Source of the DNA: Streptomyces sp. NBC_00162
GTDB taxonomy: Bacteria; Actinomycetota; Actinomycetes; Streptomycetales; Streptomycetaceae
Assembly: GCF_024611995.1 (NCBI RefSeq)
Contig: NZ_CP102509.1
Coordinates: 4,774,001 to 4,838,000 of the forward strand
Length of the DNA: 64,000 nucleotides
Direction of reading: 5' to 3'
Below the pieces are notes generated by a model, which was given only the letters and a program-made list of their open reading frames with translations, was not told the origin of the DNA and made no database searches. The translations under genes were made by a program, and so were the position numbers. Position 1 is the first letter of the stretch; every line of letters starts with the position of its first letter. Positions 54,107 through 62,409 of this stretch are shown here, one piece after another.

Positions 54107-54136
54107 GTGCCTGGCGCCCCGTATGGATGGACGTGA
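54107..54136 (+). CDS. Putative 9-codon upstream ORF overlapping the ftsH start
   Basis: GTG 54107 has a perfect AGGAGG (54095-54100) at 6-nt spacing and reads MPGAPYGWT then TGA (54134-54136). It overlaps the ftsH ATG at 54127, in another frame. The ftsH ATG has no Shine-Dalgarno of its own in normal range, so ribosomes terminating here could re-initiate at ftsH. No homology evidence; inferred from signals only. Confidence 0.45.
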   Translation: MPGAPYGWT

Positions 54137-56163
54137 AGCGATACTTCCGTGGGCCGGTCATGTGGATCGTGCTGGCCGTCCTCGCCGTGGTCGTGTTGAT
54201 GAATGTCGTCGGCTCCGGCGGCGGCTACAAGTCGGTGGACACCAGCGAGGTCATCAAGGCGATCAACAGTGGCCAGGTGGAGACAGCGAAGCTGACCACC
54301 GGCGACAGCCAGATGATCAAGATCGAGCTGGCCCAAGGCCAGAAGCTCGGCAAGCACGACGGCACCAAGTTCCAGGCCAACTACATCGGGGATCAGGGCG
54401 TCCAGCTCGCCCAGAACCTCCAGACCAAGTACGAAGCCGGTCAGATCCCGGACGGATACTCCGTCACTCCGGACAAGACCAGCCCGTTCCTGAGCGTGCT
54501 GCTCTCGCTCCTGCCCTTCGTCCTCATCGTCGTTGTCTTCCTGTTCCTGATGAACCAGATGCAGGGCGGCGGCTCCCGGGTCATGAACTTCGGGAAGTCC
54601 AAGGCCAAGCTCATCACCAAGGACACCCCGAAGACCACGTTCTCCGATGTGGCGGGCGCGGACGAGGCCGTCGAGGAACTCCACGAGATCAAGGAGTTCC
54701 TCCAGGAGCCGGCGAAGTTCCAGGCCGTCGGCGCCAAGATCCCCAAGGGCGTGCTGCTGTACGGCCCGCCCGGCACCGGTAAGACCCTGCTCGCGCGAGC
54801 CGTCGCGGGCGAGGCCGGTGTCCCCTTCTACTCGATCTCCGGTTCCGACTTCGTCGAGATGTTCGTCGGCGTCGGTGCCTCGCGTGTCCGCGACCTGTTC
54901 GAGCAGGCCAAGGCCAACGCCCCGGCGATCGTCTTCGTCGACGAGATCGACGCCGTCGGCCGGCACCGCGGTGCGGGTCTCGGCGGCGGTCACGACGAGC
55001 GCGAGCAGACCCTCAACCAGCTGCTGGTCGAGATGGACGGCTTCGACGTGAAGGGCGGGGTCATCCTGATCGCCGCCACGAACCGTCCCGACATCCTCGA
55101 CCCGGCGCTCCTGCGCCCGGGCCGCTTCGACCGGCAGATCGCGGTCGACCGTCCCGACATGCAGGGCCGTCTGGAGATCCTCAAGGTTCACCAGAAGGGC
55201 AAGCCGGTCGCCCCGGACGTCGACCTGGGCGCAGTCGCCCGTCGTACGCCCGGCTTCACCGGTGCCGATCTCTCCAACGTCCTGAACGAGGCCGCGCTCC
55301 TCACGGCCCGCTCGGACAAGAAGCTGATCGACAACCACTCGCTGGACGAGGCGATCGACCGCGTCGTGGCGGGCCCGCAGAAGCGGACCCGGATCATGTC
55401 GGACCGGGAAAAGAAGATCACCGCGTACCACGAGGGCGGACACGCCCTGGTCGCGGCGGCTTCCCCGAACTCCGACCCGGTCCACAAGATCACGATCCTG
55501 TCCCGCGGCCGGGCACTGGGCTACACCATGGTCCTGCCCGACGAGGACAAGTACTCGACCACGCGCAACGAGATGCTCGACCAGCTGGCCTACATGCTGG
55601 GCGGGCGCGCGGCCGAGGAGCTGGTCTTCCACGACCCGACCACGGGCGCGGCGAACGACATCGAGAAGGCCACCGCCACGGCGCGGGCCATGGTCACGCA
55701 GTACGGCATGACCGAGCGTCTCGGTGCGATCAAGTTCGGCGGCGACAACACCGAGCCGTTCCTGGGCCGCGAGATGGCGCACCCCCGGGACTACTCGGAG
55801 GAGGTCGCGGCGCTGGTCGACGAAGAGGTCAAGAAGCTCATCGAGACCGCGCACAACGAGGCCTGGGAGATCCTCGTCGAGAACCGCGACGTTCTCGACA
55901 ACCTGGTCCTCGCGCTGCTGGAGAAGGAAACGCTGAACAAGGAGCAGATCGCCGAGATCTTCTCCACGATCGTGAAGCGTCCGGCCCGCCCCGCGTGGAC
56001 CGGCTCCTCCCGCCGCACCCCCTCCACCCGTCCGCCGGTGCTCTCTCCCAAGGAGCTCCAGCTGACGAACTCGGCGAACGGCACGTCGGCGACCACCGCC
56101 GTCACGCCGGTCTCCACGGAGAAGGGCATCGAGGTGGCCCCTGAGGACCGCCCCGAAGTCTGA
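54127..56163 (+). CDS. ftsH: ATP-dependent zinc metalloprotease FtsH
   Basis: 678 residues from ATG 54127 ([19 protein letters not shown]). Two transmembrane helices (about 10-28 and 120-140) enclose the extracytoplasmic domain. The AAA+ domain has Walker A GPPGTGKT (about 213), Walker [12 protein letters not shown] and the second region of homology [20 protein letters not shown]. The protease site is HEGGH at His435. The C-terminal 70 residues are a Ser/Thr/Pro-rich tail. It degrades misfolded membrane and regulatory proteins. Ends in a strong terminator before folE. Confidence 0.96.
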   Translation: MDVKRYFRGPVMWIVLAVLAVVVLMNVVGSGGGYKSVDTSEVIKAINSGQVETAKLTTGDSQMIKIELAQGQKLGKHDGTKFQANYIGDQGVQLAQNLQTKYEAGQIPDGYSVTPDKTSPFLSVLLSLLPFVLIVVVFLFLMNQMQGGGSRVMNFGKSKAKLITKDTPKTTFSDVAGADEAVEELHEIKEFLQEPAKFQAVGAKIPKGVLLYGPPGTGKTLLARAVAGEAGVPFYSISGSDFVEMFVGVGASRVRDLFEQAKANAPAIVFVDEIDAVGRHRGAGLGGGHDEREQTLNQLLVEMDGFDVKGGVILIAATNRPDILDPALLRPGRFDRQIAVDRPDMQGRLEILKVHQKGKPVAPDVDLGAVARRTPGFTGADLSNVLNEAALLTARSDKKLIDNHSLDEAIDRVVAGPQKRTRIMSDREKKITAYHEGGHALVAAASPNSDPVHKITILSRGRALGYTMVLPDEDKYSTTRNEMLDQLAYMLGGRAAEELVFHDPTTGAANDIEKATATARAMVTQYGMTERLGAIKFGGDNTEPFLGREMAHPRDYSEEVAALVDEEVKKLIETAHNEAWEILVENRDVLDNLVLALLEKETLNKEQIAEIFSTIVKRPARPAWTGSSRRTPSTRPPVLSPKELQLTNSANGTSATTAVTPVSTEKGIEVAPEDRPEV

Positions 56164-56179
56164 TCCACCCGGAATGGAA

Positions 56180-56221
56180 GCCGCGCCCCCCAGGTTCTAG
56201 CCTGGGGGGCGCGGCACTTTT
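56180..56221 (+). terminator. Intrinsic terminator between ftsH and folE
   Basis: Perfect 15-bp stem (56180-56194 with 56201-56215), 6-nt loop, then ACTTTT. Confidence 0.9.
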
Positions 56222-56239
56222 CACAGGAACGAGGAAGCA

Positions 56240-56848
56240 ATGACGGACCCAGTGACCCTGACCGGCGACGAGGGCACGATCGGCGTGTTCGACGAGAAGC
56301 GCGCCGAGGCGGCGGTCCGTGAGCTCCTCATCGCGGTCGGCGAGGACCCGGACCGCGAGGGCCTTCTGGAGACCCCGGCGCGCGTGGCGCGGGCGTACAA
56401 GGAGATATTCGCCGGCCTCTACCAGAAGCCCGAAGAAGTCCTGACGACGACGTTCGACCTCGGCCACGACGAGATGGTCCTGGTGAAGGACATCGAGGTC
56501 ATGAGTTCATGTGAACATCATTTGGTCCCATTTCATGGTGTAGCCCACGTCGGCTACATCCCCTCCACCGACGGCAAGATCACCGGTCTGTCGAAGCTGG
56601 CCCGCCTGGTGGACGTGTTCGCCCGCCGCCCTCAGGTGCAGGAGCGGCTGACCACGCAGATAGCGGACTCCCTGATGGAGATCCTGGACCCGCGCGGGGC
56701 CATCGTGGTCATCGAGTGCGAGCACATGTGCATGACCATGCGCGGGGTCCGCAAGCCCGGCGCGAAGACCATCACCTCGGCGGTCCGCGGCCAGCTCCGC
56801 GACCCCGCCACCCGCAACGAGGCCATGTCCCTGATCATGGCTCGCTAA
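56240..56848 (+). CDS. folE: GTP cyclohydrolase I
   Basis: 202 residues; ATG 56240 with GAGGAAG upstream. First enzyme of folate synthesis, converting GTP to dihydroneopterin triphosphate. Zinc ligands are Cys91 and His94 in SCEHH and Cys164 in [19 protein letters not shown] is also typical. The gene works with folB, folK and folP 4-6 kb away on the other strand. Odd feature: codons 89-101 over the zinc motif mostly end in A or T, unlike the rest of the gene (separate entry). Confidence 0.96.
   Translation: MTDPVTLTGDEGTIGVFDEKRAEAAVRELLIAVGEDPDREGLLETPARVARAYKEIFAGLYQKPEEVLTTTFDLGHDEMVLVKDIEVMSSCEHHLVPFHGVAHVGYIPSTDGKITGLSKLARLVDVFARRPQVQERLTTQIADSLMEILDPRGAIVVIECEHMCMTMRGVRKPGAKTITSAVRGQLRDPATRNEAMSLIMAR
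56501..56542 (+). other. A/T-ending codon island with dyad inside folE
   Basis: Of the 13 codons after ATG 56501, 11 end in A or T (AGT TCA TGT GAA CAT CAT and onward), in a gene that otherwise ends codons in G or C. The island includes the dyad GTTCA-TG-TGAAC (56505-56516), embedded between ATGA and TCAT. It may be a protein-binding or RNA element or a trace of gene conversion. Confidence 0.6.
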
Positions 56849-56853
56849 CCGGA

Positions 56854-56876
56854 TTGTCAGACCCGCCCGATAGCGT
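56854..56876 (+). promoter_or_regulatory. RecA-NDp/PafBC-like promoter of the intein-like gene
   Basis: TTGTCAGAC (56854-56862), 8 bp, TAGCGT (56871-56876), matching TTGTCRGTG-N8-TANNNT well in both boxes. Predicted start about 56883, leader about 31 nt. Confidence 0.55.
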
Positions 56877-56913
56877 CGTAGATCAGGGGATATCTCTTGA
56901 TCAGGGGGGCGGG

Positions 56914-57898
56914 ATGGGTGGGCTGCCGAGCAAGCAGATCGTGAATGGGGTCGACGGGGTCGCTCAGGCGAGAACACTCTGCGTGGGCGACCGGCTGTGG
57001 ACCTTGGAGGGCGACCGGACCGTGCACACGGCCGTTCTGGATGTGATGGCCGTAAAAGCCCGCGAGGTCGTGGATGTCGTAACGGACCGGCAGACGTTCA
57101 CCGTGGCGCCGGACCAGTTATTGAACACCGTCGACGGGTGGATCCAGGCCCGGGTTGCCGCGGGCAGCGTTGTGGCGTGGACTCCGCCGCGAAAGCTGTG
57201 TCGCGTGCGTCCGACGATGCGGCCCGGCTACGAGTTCGGCTACTGGGTGGGTGCCACCTGTGCCGACGGCACTGTCGGCAAGAACTACGTGTCCCTGATC
57301 GTCAATGACGAGGACTTCGCGGGCAAGTATGCGAAATGCCTGACCGCGGCCACCGGTCTGCCCGCGCGGCTGGAGCCCGTCACGAGGCCGTCCGGCTACT
57401 TACAGCGTGATCTTCCGGGATTCCGGGTACGCGTGGTCTCCTCGTACGTCGCGGACGCCCTACGGCAGTACGCCGGAGGCGATGCCCACCACATGCGGCA
57501 GGGTTTCCTCGCGTCGTTCTCAAGGACCTCGCCACCTTCGAGGGCTTCCTGGACGGATACGTGGACGGCGACGGCTTCCGGCACAAGCACTGGCAGGGAC
57601 GGACGGTCACCAGCGCAATGTGCCCTTCCTGGCGGAGCTGGCCACGATCATCGGAGCCCGCTTCACGCCACTGATCGGGAAGGCGTCGCAGCTGGTGGTC
57701 ACGGACCGTTGGCAGCGGCGTGGCACCTTCGCCGAGGAGGAGCACCCCATGCACCTCGTGGAGCGGCATACGGCAGAGGTGTCCGAGGTCCGGCCCCACA
57801 CCGCCACCGGTGCCAAGCCGTTCACGCTGTACACCTACCGCCTCGACCCTCACCCCGGCTTCCTGGTGAACGGGCACCTGGTCCGGGCCCCCGGGTGA
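56914..57898 (+). pseudogene. Free-standing intein-like gene (Hint + LAGLIDADG), two frameshifts
   Basis: ATG 56914 (MGGLPSKQIVNGVDG) with GGGGGG upstream. Frame 1 holds a Hint-like N-terminus (LCVGDRLWTLEGDRTVHTAV, then the block TDRQTFTVAPDQLLNTVDGW) and a first LAGLIDADG-like motif GYWVGATCADGTVG. The product continues in two other frames: VLKDLATFEGFLDGYVDGDGF (second LAGLIDADG-like motif, from 57516) and NVPFLAELATIIGARF to the end (from 57617), finishing with the intein block-F-like FLVNGHLVRAPG. Two single-base losses (about 57500-57515 and 57614-57616) explain this. Neither the N-terminal nucleophile nor the C-terminal HN of a splicing intein is present, and no host protein surrounds it. 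Confidence 0.7.
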
Positions 57899-57902
57899 CG
57901 GC

Positions 57903-58856
57903 CTAGGTGTGTTGTCCGGGCAGGTTGGTGACGCGGCTGGCGGGTGTTTGGCCTTGGATGCCGGTGTGGGGTCGGTGGTAGTTGTACCAGTCGATCCAGT
58001 CGGTGAACGCTTCCTGGCGCTGGTGATCTGAGGTGTAGGGCCGCTGGTAGGCCCATTCCTCGAGCAGGGTGCGGTGGAAGCGTTCGACCTTGCCGTTGGT
58101 CTGCGGCCGCCAGGGCCTGGTCCAGCGGGGGCTGATGCCCAGATCACTGCAGGTCTGACGCCAGGTGTTCTTGCTGTAGGCCCAGGCGTTGTCGGTCAGG
58201 ACGCGTTCGACGGTGATGCCCAGGGACGCGAACCAGGCGGTGGCCCGGGCCAGGAAGGCGGCGCAGGTGGGGGCGGTCTCGTCGGGGAGGTCTTCGGTGT
58301 AGGCGAGGCGGGTGTGGTCGTCGAGGGCGGTGTGAAGGTAGGCCCAGCCCGCGCCGGTCTTGTTGCGGCGGCCCTCGGCGCGGCCGAGGGCCTGGTGGCC
58401 GCCGCCGTCGGGGATCCGGCCGAGTTTCTTGACGTCGATGTGGACGAGTTCGCCGGGCCGCTGCCGTTCGTAGCGGCGGACGGGCTCGCCGGTGGCGCGG
58501 TCCAGGGTGGCCAGTGGCGGCAGGCCGTGGCGCATCAGGATGCGGTGGGCGGTGGAGGGCGCGATCCCGCAGCGGGCGGCCAGCCGCAGGGGGCCGATGC
58601 GGTGTTCGCGCCGCAGTCGCAGGACGTGTTCCTCGACCGTGGCCGGTGTCCGGGCGGGCTGGTGGTGGGGGCGACTGGTCCGGTCACTCATTCCGGCGAC
58701 GCCCAGCGTGCGGTAGCGGCCGGCCCAGCGGGCCGCGGTGGTGTGGCTGACCTGGAAACGTTCCGCTGCCCGCCGCACGGGCCAGCCGTCGTCCACGACA
58801 CAACGCGCCAGGCGCAGTCGTCCGGTCTCGGTCAGCGGGGCATTACGGTGGACCAC
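57903..58856 (-). CDS. IS481-family transposase
   Basis: 317 residues from GTG 58856 (MVHRNAPLTETGRLRLARC). An N-terminal HTH (PVRRAAERFQVSHTTAARW) and second HTH_38-like region are followed by the rve/DDE core: Asp in HIDVKKLGRIPDGG, Asp in VLTDNAWAYSKN, Glu in NGKVERFHRTLLEEW. The frame looks intact, so the element may be active. The stop codon TAG is not inside the element: it is supplied by the duplicated CTAG target at 57903-57906. Confidence 0.93.
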   Translation of the reverse strand: MVHRNAPLTETGRLRLARCVVDDGWPVRRAAERFQVSHTTAARWAGRYRTLGVAGMSDRTSRPHHQPARTPATVEEHVLRLRREHRIGPLRLAARCGIAPSTAHRILMRHGLPPLATLDRATGEPVRRYERQRPGELVHIDVKKLGRIPDGGGHQALGRAEGRRNKTGAGWAYLHTALDDHTRLAYTEDLPDETAPTCAAFLARATAWFASLGITVERVLTDNAWAYSKNTWRQTCSDLGISPRWTRPWRPQTNGKVERFHRTLLEEWAYQRPYTSDHQRQEAFTDWIDWYNYHRPHTGIQGQTPASRVTNLPGQHT

Positions 58857-58964
58857 GAGGGCCTCCTCGGATCGGTGCAGATGTCGCAATCCACACCGAA
58901 CCCGGAGGCCCTCACCCATTTCAAGAACCCAGCACGCGTGTCACCAACGTCCCGGGACAACACA
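57908..58964 (-). mobile_element. IS481-family insertion sequence, complete
   Basis: 1057 bp with imperfect terminal inverted repeats: TGTGTTGTCCGGG at the left and, inverted, TGTGTTGTCCCGGG at the right, then TTGGTGAC in both. It is flanked by the 6-bp duplication CCTAGG (57902-57907 and 58965-58970), the NCTAGN target known for IS481. One intact transposase gene. Confidence 0.9.
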
Positions 58965-58977
58965 CCTAGGCCGTGTT

Positions 58978-59307
58978 TTAGAAGTTGCTGGAGTCCTGGG
59001 TGGGCCGTCCGGGAAAGTCGCGGGCAGCCATCCAGATGGTGAGGTCGCGGGCGATCCGGTCGATGCTGGTCTCGGTGACGACGTCGTGTTCGCGGCGGGT
59101 GGTGTCGCGTCGGACGACCTCGTAGCCGCCTCCGTCCAGGACCGTGACCGAGGTGAACCAGAGAGGGTCGTCTTCGTCGGGCTGGATGACGACGAAGGTG
59201 TTGTCCGAGTCGTTGAGGTCGTCGATCAGCATGAACAGCGCGTCCTCGGACGGGTCCTCGATGTGGTCGCCGCTCTCACTCTCGGCCCGGTAGTACGCAG
59301 CCCCCAT
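58978..59307 (-). CDS. Passenger protein of the IS5-like element, unknown function
   Basis: 109 residues from ATG 59307 with GGGGAGA about 8 nt upstream. Small, acidic, alpha/beta by appearance: EDALFMLIDDLNDSDNTFVV, DDPLWFTSVTVLDGGGYEVV and IDRIARDLTIWMAARDFPG. The general look (acidic, strand-rich centre, helix at the end) recalls Imm1-like immunity proteins, but I cannot assign it. Its TAA stop (58980-58978) lies inside the left inverted repeat, so the coding end is set by the IS end. Confidence 0.65.
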   Translation of the reverse strand: MGAAYYRAESESGDHIEDPSEDALFMLIDDLNDSDNTFVVIQPDEDDPLWFTSVTVLDGGGYEVVRRDTTRREHDVVTETSIDRIARDLTIWMAARDFPGRPTQDSSNF

Positions 59308-59380
59308 CGGCCCTGTCTCCCCTCAACCTGCTGACCTGATCGCGGCCAGAATGACACGCGGGACCGACACTCCCGGCAGG

Positions 59381-60250
59381 TCACAGCCATTCGTTGATCG
59401 CGGCGATGAGGACGGTGGCTTCGAAACGGACCGCGAGCTTGTCGAACCGGGTGGCCACCGCCCGGTTCCGCTTGAGTCGGTTGATGCCGCACTCGACCGC
59501 GTGCCGGGCCTTGTAGTCCTCGCGGTCGAAGGCCGGAGGCCGCCCGCCGACCGTCCCCCGGCGCTTGCGGTGGCCCGCCTGATCGGCAGGTTCCGGGATC
59601 GTGCAGCGGATCCCGCGTCGACGCAGATACGCACGGTTGGCGCGTGATGAATAGGCCTTGTCTCCTCGCACCCGCAACGGACGAACTCGGGGTCGGCCCA
59701 GCCCGATGCGGGGAACCCGGATGGCTTCCAGCACGGCCGTGAACTGCGGGCTGTCTCCCCGCTGACCTGCTGTGATCAGCAGCGATAACGGCCTCTGTCC
59801 CTGTTCGCAGGCCAGGTGAATCTTCGTGGTCCAGCCCCCGCGGGACCGGCCCAGGCCGTGATCGTCCGGTTCGGCCCGGTTGCCGCCGGGCGGTTCCTTC
59901 TGGGCTTGGCTGTCCCGCCGGGCGCCGGCGGCGTGCTGATGGACCCGGCAGATCGTGGAGTCGACGTTCACGTCCCAGGTGATCAAGCCGGCGGCGTCCG
60001 CCCGGGCCTGCAGCCCGGTCAGGACCGCCGACCAGACACCAGCACGCTACCAGCGACGGAAGAGCCCGTAGACCGTCTGCCACGGACCGTACTCGGGTGG
60101 CAGATCCCGCCACGGGGCCCCGGTCCGCACACGCCAGCGGATCCCGTCGATCAACCGCCGCCGGCCGACCGACGGCCTGCCCAGCACCGTGACCGGCAAC
60201 AACGGCTCCAGCAAAGCCCACTGGTCATCTGAAAGATCCCCTCGCCCCAC
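59381..60250 (-). pseudogene. IS5-family transposase interrupted by an in-frame amber codon
   Basis: ORF1 part (60250-60047): MGRGDLSDDQWALLEPLLP to VYGLFRRW, the DUF4096 N-terminal domain, then TAG at 60049-60047. The same frame continues without any shift through [20 protein letters not shown] to the DDE part: Asp in [15 protein letters not shown], Asp in [15 protein letters not shown], Glu in [20 protein letters not shown]. In related transposases a Gln (CAG) often follows the RRW, so a single C-to-T change explains the stop. Inactive unless the amber is read through. Confidence 0.85.
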
Positions 60251-60304
60251 ACCGAGATCATCACGGCACGAGGCGAGACACGGACCCCAGTTCTAAAACA
60301 CGCC

Positions 60305-60793
60305 CTAGGCGGCCGTCGCGGGGGCTTTGCCCGGGTCGTCGTCCTCCGGGAGCTTCAGGACGTGTTCCAGGAAGAGGGCGGCGGCGATGACCGCCGCGCC
60401 CGCCAGGACCGAGAAGGCGGCGTACCAGGCCTGGTCGCGGCGGGCGGGGACGTCGAGGGAGTCGGTCAGCAGGAAGACGCCCACGCCGCCGTACGCGCCC
60501 GCGACGAGGGCCGCGACCAGGGCGCTCGCCTGGCCGAAGACCACCGCGCGGGCCGCCATCAGCGGCTCCACGCCCTTGGCCCCCGGCCGCCGCTCGCGCT
60601 GGGCCTTGAGGCGGGAGCGCATCGACAGTGCCGTCGCGAGCAGGATCGCGGCGATGACGCCCAGCACGATCGGCGCGGCCAGCGGAACGCCCGGCAGGGT
60701 GCCGTACGCGTTCCACAGGCGGGCACCCGCCCAGGACAGGATCCCGGCGACGACGAAGATCCCCGCCAGAACCCCCGGCCTCAGTTGCTTCAC
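60305..60793 (-). CDS. DUF3180 membrane protein
   Basis: 162 residues from GTG 60793 (MKQLRPGVLAGIFVVAG) with GGGGAACGG upstream; an in-frame GTG eight codons earlier (60817) is possible. Four transmembrane helices in two pairs with a charged cytosolic loop (SRLKAQRERRPGAKG), and an acidic C-terminus. DUF3180 genes adjoin folK in actinobacteria; the function is unknown. The TAG stop is part of the CTAG used as IS5 target, so the insertion left the protein unchanged. Confidence 0.85.
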   Translation of the reverse strand: MKQLRPGVLAGIFVVAGILSWAGARLWNAYGTLPGVPLAAPIVLGVIAAILLATALSMRSRLKAQRERRPGAKGVEPLMAARAVVFGQASALVAALVAGAYGGVGVFLLTDSLDVPARRDQAWYAAFSVLAGAAVIAAALFLEHVLKLPEDDDPGKAPATAA

Positions 60794-60847
60794 GTGCCCG
60801 TTCCCCGCTTTCCGCACTGATCCGTCAGGCAGTCCACAGGGTAACGA

Positions 60848-61456
60848 TTACTCGGGCAGGCGGAGTTCCAGGTCGGGGCGCGGCGTGATGCCGGTGCGGC
60901 CGATTCCGGCCAGGAGCGCGTCGACGCCGCCGTGGCCCGGGAGCTGGGCCTCGGGGTCGATGTCGTGCCAGGGGGCCAGCACGAAGGCGCGCTGGTGGGC
61001 GCGCGGGTGCGGGAGGGTGAGGACGGGGTCCTCGGAGACCACCTCGGCGTACGAGATGATGTCGACGTCGATCGTGCGGGGGCCCCAGCGTTCCTCGCGG
61101 ACGCGGTCGAAGGCCTCTTCGATGGCCTGGCCGCGCTCCAGGAGCGAGGACGGGGGCAGCGTGGTCCGCACCTTGACGACCGCGTTGAAGTACGCGGGCT
61201 GCGAGCCGGGCTCGACGCCCCACGGCTCGGTCTCGTAGACGGGGGAGACGGCCTTGACCCGCAGGCCCGGGGTGTCGCCGAGGGCGTCGATGGCGCCCTG
61301 CAGGGTCTCCAGCCGGTTGCCGAGGTTCGCGCCGAGCGCGATCACGGCCCATTTGGGGTTGGACAGGGTGACGTCCGCCGCGTCGACCTTCTCGACGACC
61401 GAGGCGGGTACCGGCTGGACGGTGGGGTCGCTCTGTGCGTTCAGTCCGTTGTTCAT
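60848..61456 (-). CDS. folK: 2-amino-4-hydroxy-6-hydroxymethyldihydropteridine pyrophosphokinase
   Basis: 202 residues. HPPK signature: ALGANLGNRLETLQGAI, VYETEPWG, RWGPRTIDVDIIS and LPHPRAHQRAFVLAPW. It transfers pyrophosphate from ATP to 6-hydroxymethyl-dihydropterin. The N-terminal 35 residues are an extension. Its ATG overlaps the folB stop (ATGA), so the two are translationally coupled. Confidence 0.95.
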   Translation of the reverse strand: MNNGLNAQSDPTVQPVPASVVEKVDAADVTLSNPKWAVIALGANLGNRLETLQGAIDALGDTPGLRVKAVSPVYETEPWGVEPGSQPAYFNAVVKVRTTLPPSSLLERGQAIEEAFDRVREERWGPRTIDVDIISYAEVVSEDPVLTLPHPRAHQRAFVLAPWHDIDPEAQLPGHGGVDALLAGIGRTGITPRPDLELRLPE

Positions 61457-61812
61457 GCGCGGCTCCGGGTGATCGTGATGGTCACGTCGTCGAAGGGGAC
61501 GGTGATGGGCGCGTCCGGCTTGTGGACGACGACCTCCACCTCAGCCACCGCTTCGTGCTTGAGGCACTGCTGGGCGATCCGCTCGGCAAGGGTTTCGATC
61601 AGGTCGACCGGCTCTCCCTGGACCACGTCGACGACCTCCTCGGCGACGACCCCGTAGTGCACGGTCTTCGCCAGGTCGTCTCCGGCCGCCGCAGGGCGGG
61701 TGTCGAGGTGCAGCACCAGGTCGACGATGAAAGTCTGGCCCTCCTCGCGCTCCCGGGGGAAGACGCCGTGGTGCCCGCGAGCCTTGAGGCCGCGCAGCGC
61801 GACACGATCCAC
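61453..61812 (-). CDS. folB: Dihydroneopterin aldolase
   Basis: 119 residues from GTG 61812 (MDRVALRGLKARGHHGVFP); AGGAG is 8-9 nt upstream, whereas the GTG at 61821 would overlap it. Signature residues: GHHGVFPRE with the substrate-binding Glu region, KTVHYG, and ETLAERIAQ with the anchoring Glu. It converts dihydroneopterin to 6-hydroxymethyl-dihydropterin and glycolaldehyde, feeding folK. Confidence 0.95.
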   Translation of the reverse strand: MDRVALRGLKARGHHGVFPREREEGQTFIVDLVLHLDTRPAAAGDDLAKTVHYGVVAEEVVDVVQGEPVDLIETLAERIAQQCLKHEAVAEVEVVVHKPDAPITVPFDDVTITITRSRA

Positions 61813-61943
61813 GCGAATCACTCCTGCTTTCGTAGGTTCTTCCGGTCCCGGGACTCCCCGGGGCCATGGGCCTACGCCGAGTGCGGTCGGCGTCGTCCGT
61901 CTTCGAATTTACCTGCGAAACACCTCGGACCCTGCCGGAGGGG

Positions 61944-62387
61944 TCAGGAGGCGTCCTCCTCCTCGTCCTCGTCGGACTCCGTGAGCACCGGTGAACCGTG
62001 GTGGGACCAGAGCCGCCAGCCCTCGGATGTGCGTCGGAACACATTCGTGGCGACGACCAGCTGGCCTACGAGCGGGCCGAGCTCCCCGCCGTCCTCGGCG
62101 GGGCCGCCGCTGAGGATGTTCTCCGTACAGGTCACCAGGGCGGTGTCGCCGATGACGGCCACCTTGATGTCGGTGAGGAAGAACTGGATGTAGTCGGTGT
62201 GGGACATGATCAGCGCGTACGAGCGCAGCACCTCGCCGCGGCCCGAGAGCACCGGCCATCCCGGGTGCACGCAGGAGATCTCGTCATCGAGCCAGAGCGC
62301 CGACAGTGAGTCGAAGTCCCCCCGCTCCATGGCCTCGTAGAAGGCCGTGTTGACCTCTTCGACCGCTTCGATGTCGGTTCTGCTCAC
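61944..62387 (-). CDS. NTF2-like/SnoaL-like protein
   Basis: 147 residues from GTG 62387 with GAAGGAG upstream. NTF2-like cone fold: VNTAFYEAMERGDFDSLSAL, a WLDDEISCVHPGWPVLSGR segment, VTCTENILSG, and WRLWSHHGSPVL at the end, then an acidic tail. Members are enzymes or binding proteins of unknown ligand. Located between folB and folP in the fol operon, as in other Streptomyces, so a role tied to folate metabolism is possible but unproven. Confidence 0.85.
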   Translation of the reverse strand: MSRTDIEAVEEVNTAFYEAMERGDFDSLSALWLDDEISCVHPGWPVLSGRGEVLRSYALIMSHTDYIQFFLTDIKVAVIGDTALVTCTENILSGGPAEDGGELGPLVGQLVVATNVFRRTSEGWRLWSHHGSPVLTESDEDEEEDAS

Positions 62388-62409
62388 AGGGCTCCTTCTC
62401 GGTCGGTGG

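Larger units (their letters stand above)
58970..60304 (-). mobile_element. IS5-family-like element with passenger gene
   Basis: 1335 bp. Ends: GCCGTGTTTTAGAA (58970-58983) and, inverted, GGCGTGTTTTAGAA (60304-60291), one mismatch in 14. A CTAG lies directly outside each end (58966-58969 and 60305-60308), consistent with a 4-bp target duplication. It carries an amber-interrupted transposase and a second, unrelated gene between the transposase stop and the left end, which makes it about 400 bp longer than common IS of this group. Confidence 0.8.

Noticed and set aside
56716..57906. A long plus-strand frame running through the folE end into the intein-like gene, as a folE-intein fusion
   Set aside because: folE ends at its own TAA (56846-56848) in a different frame, and the intein-like gene has its own start and promoter.
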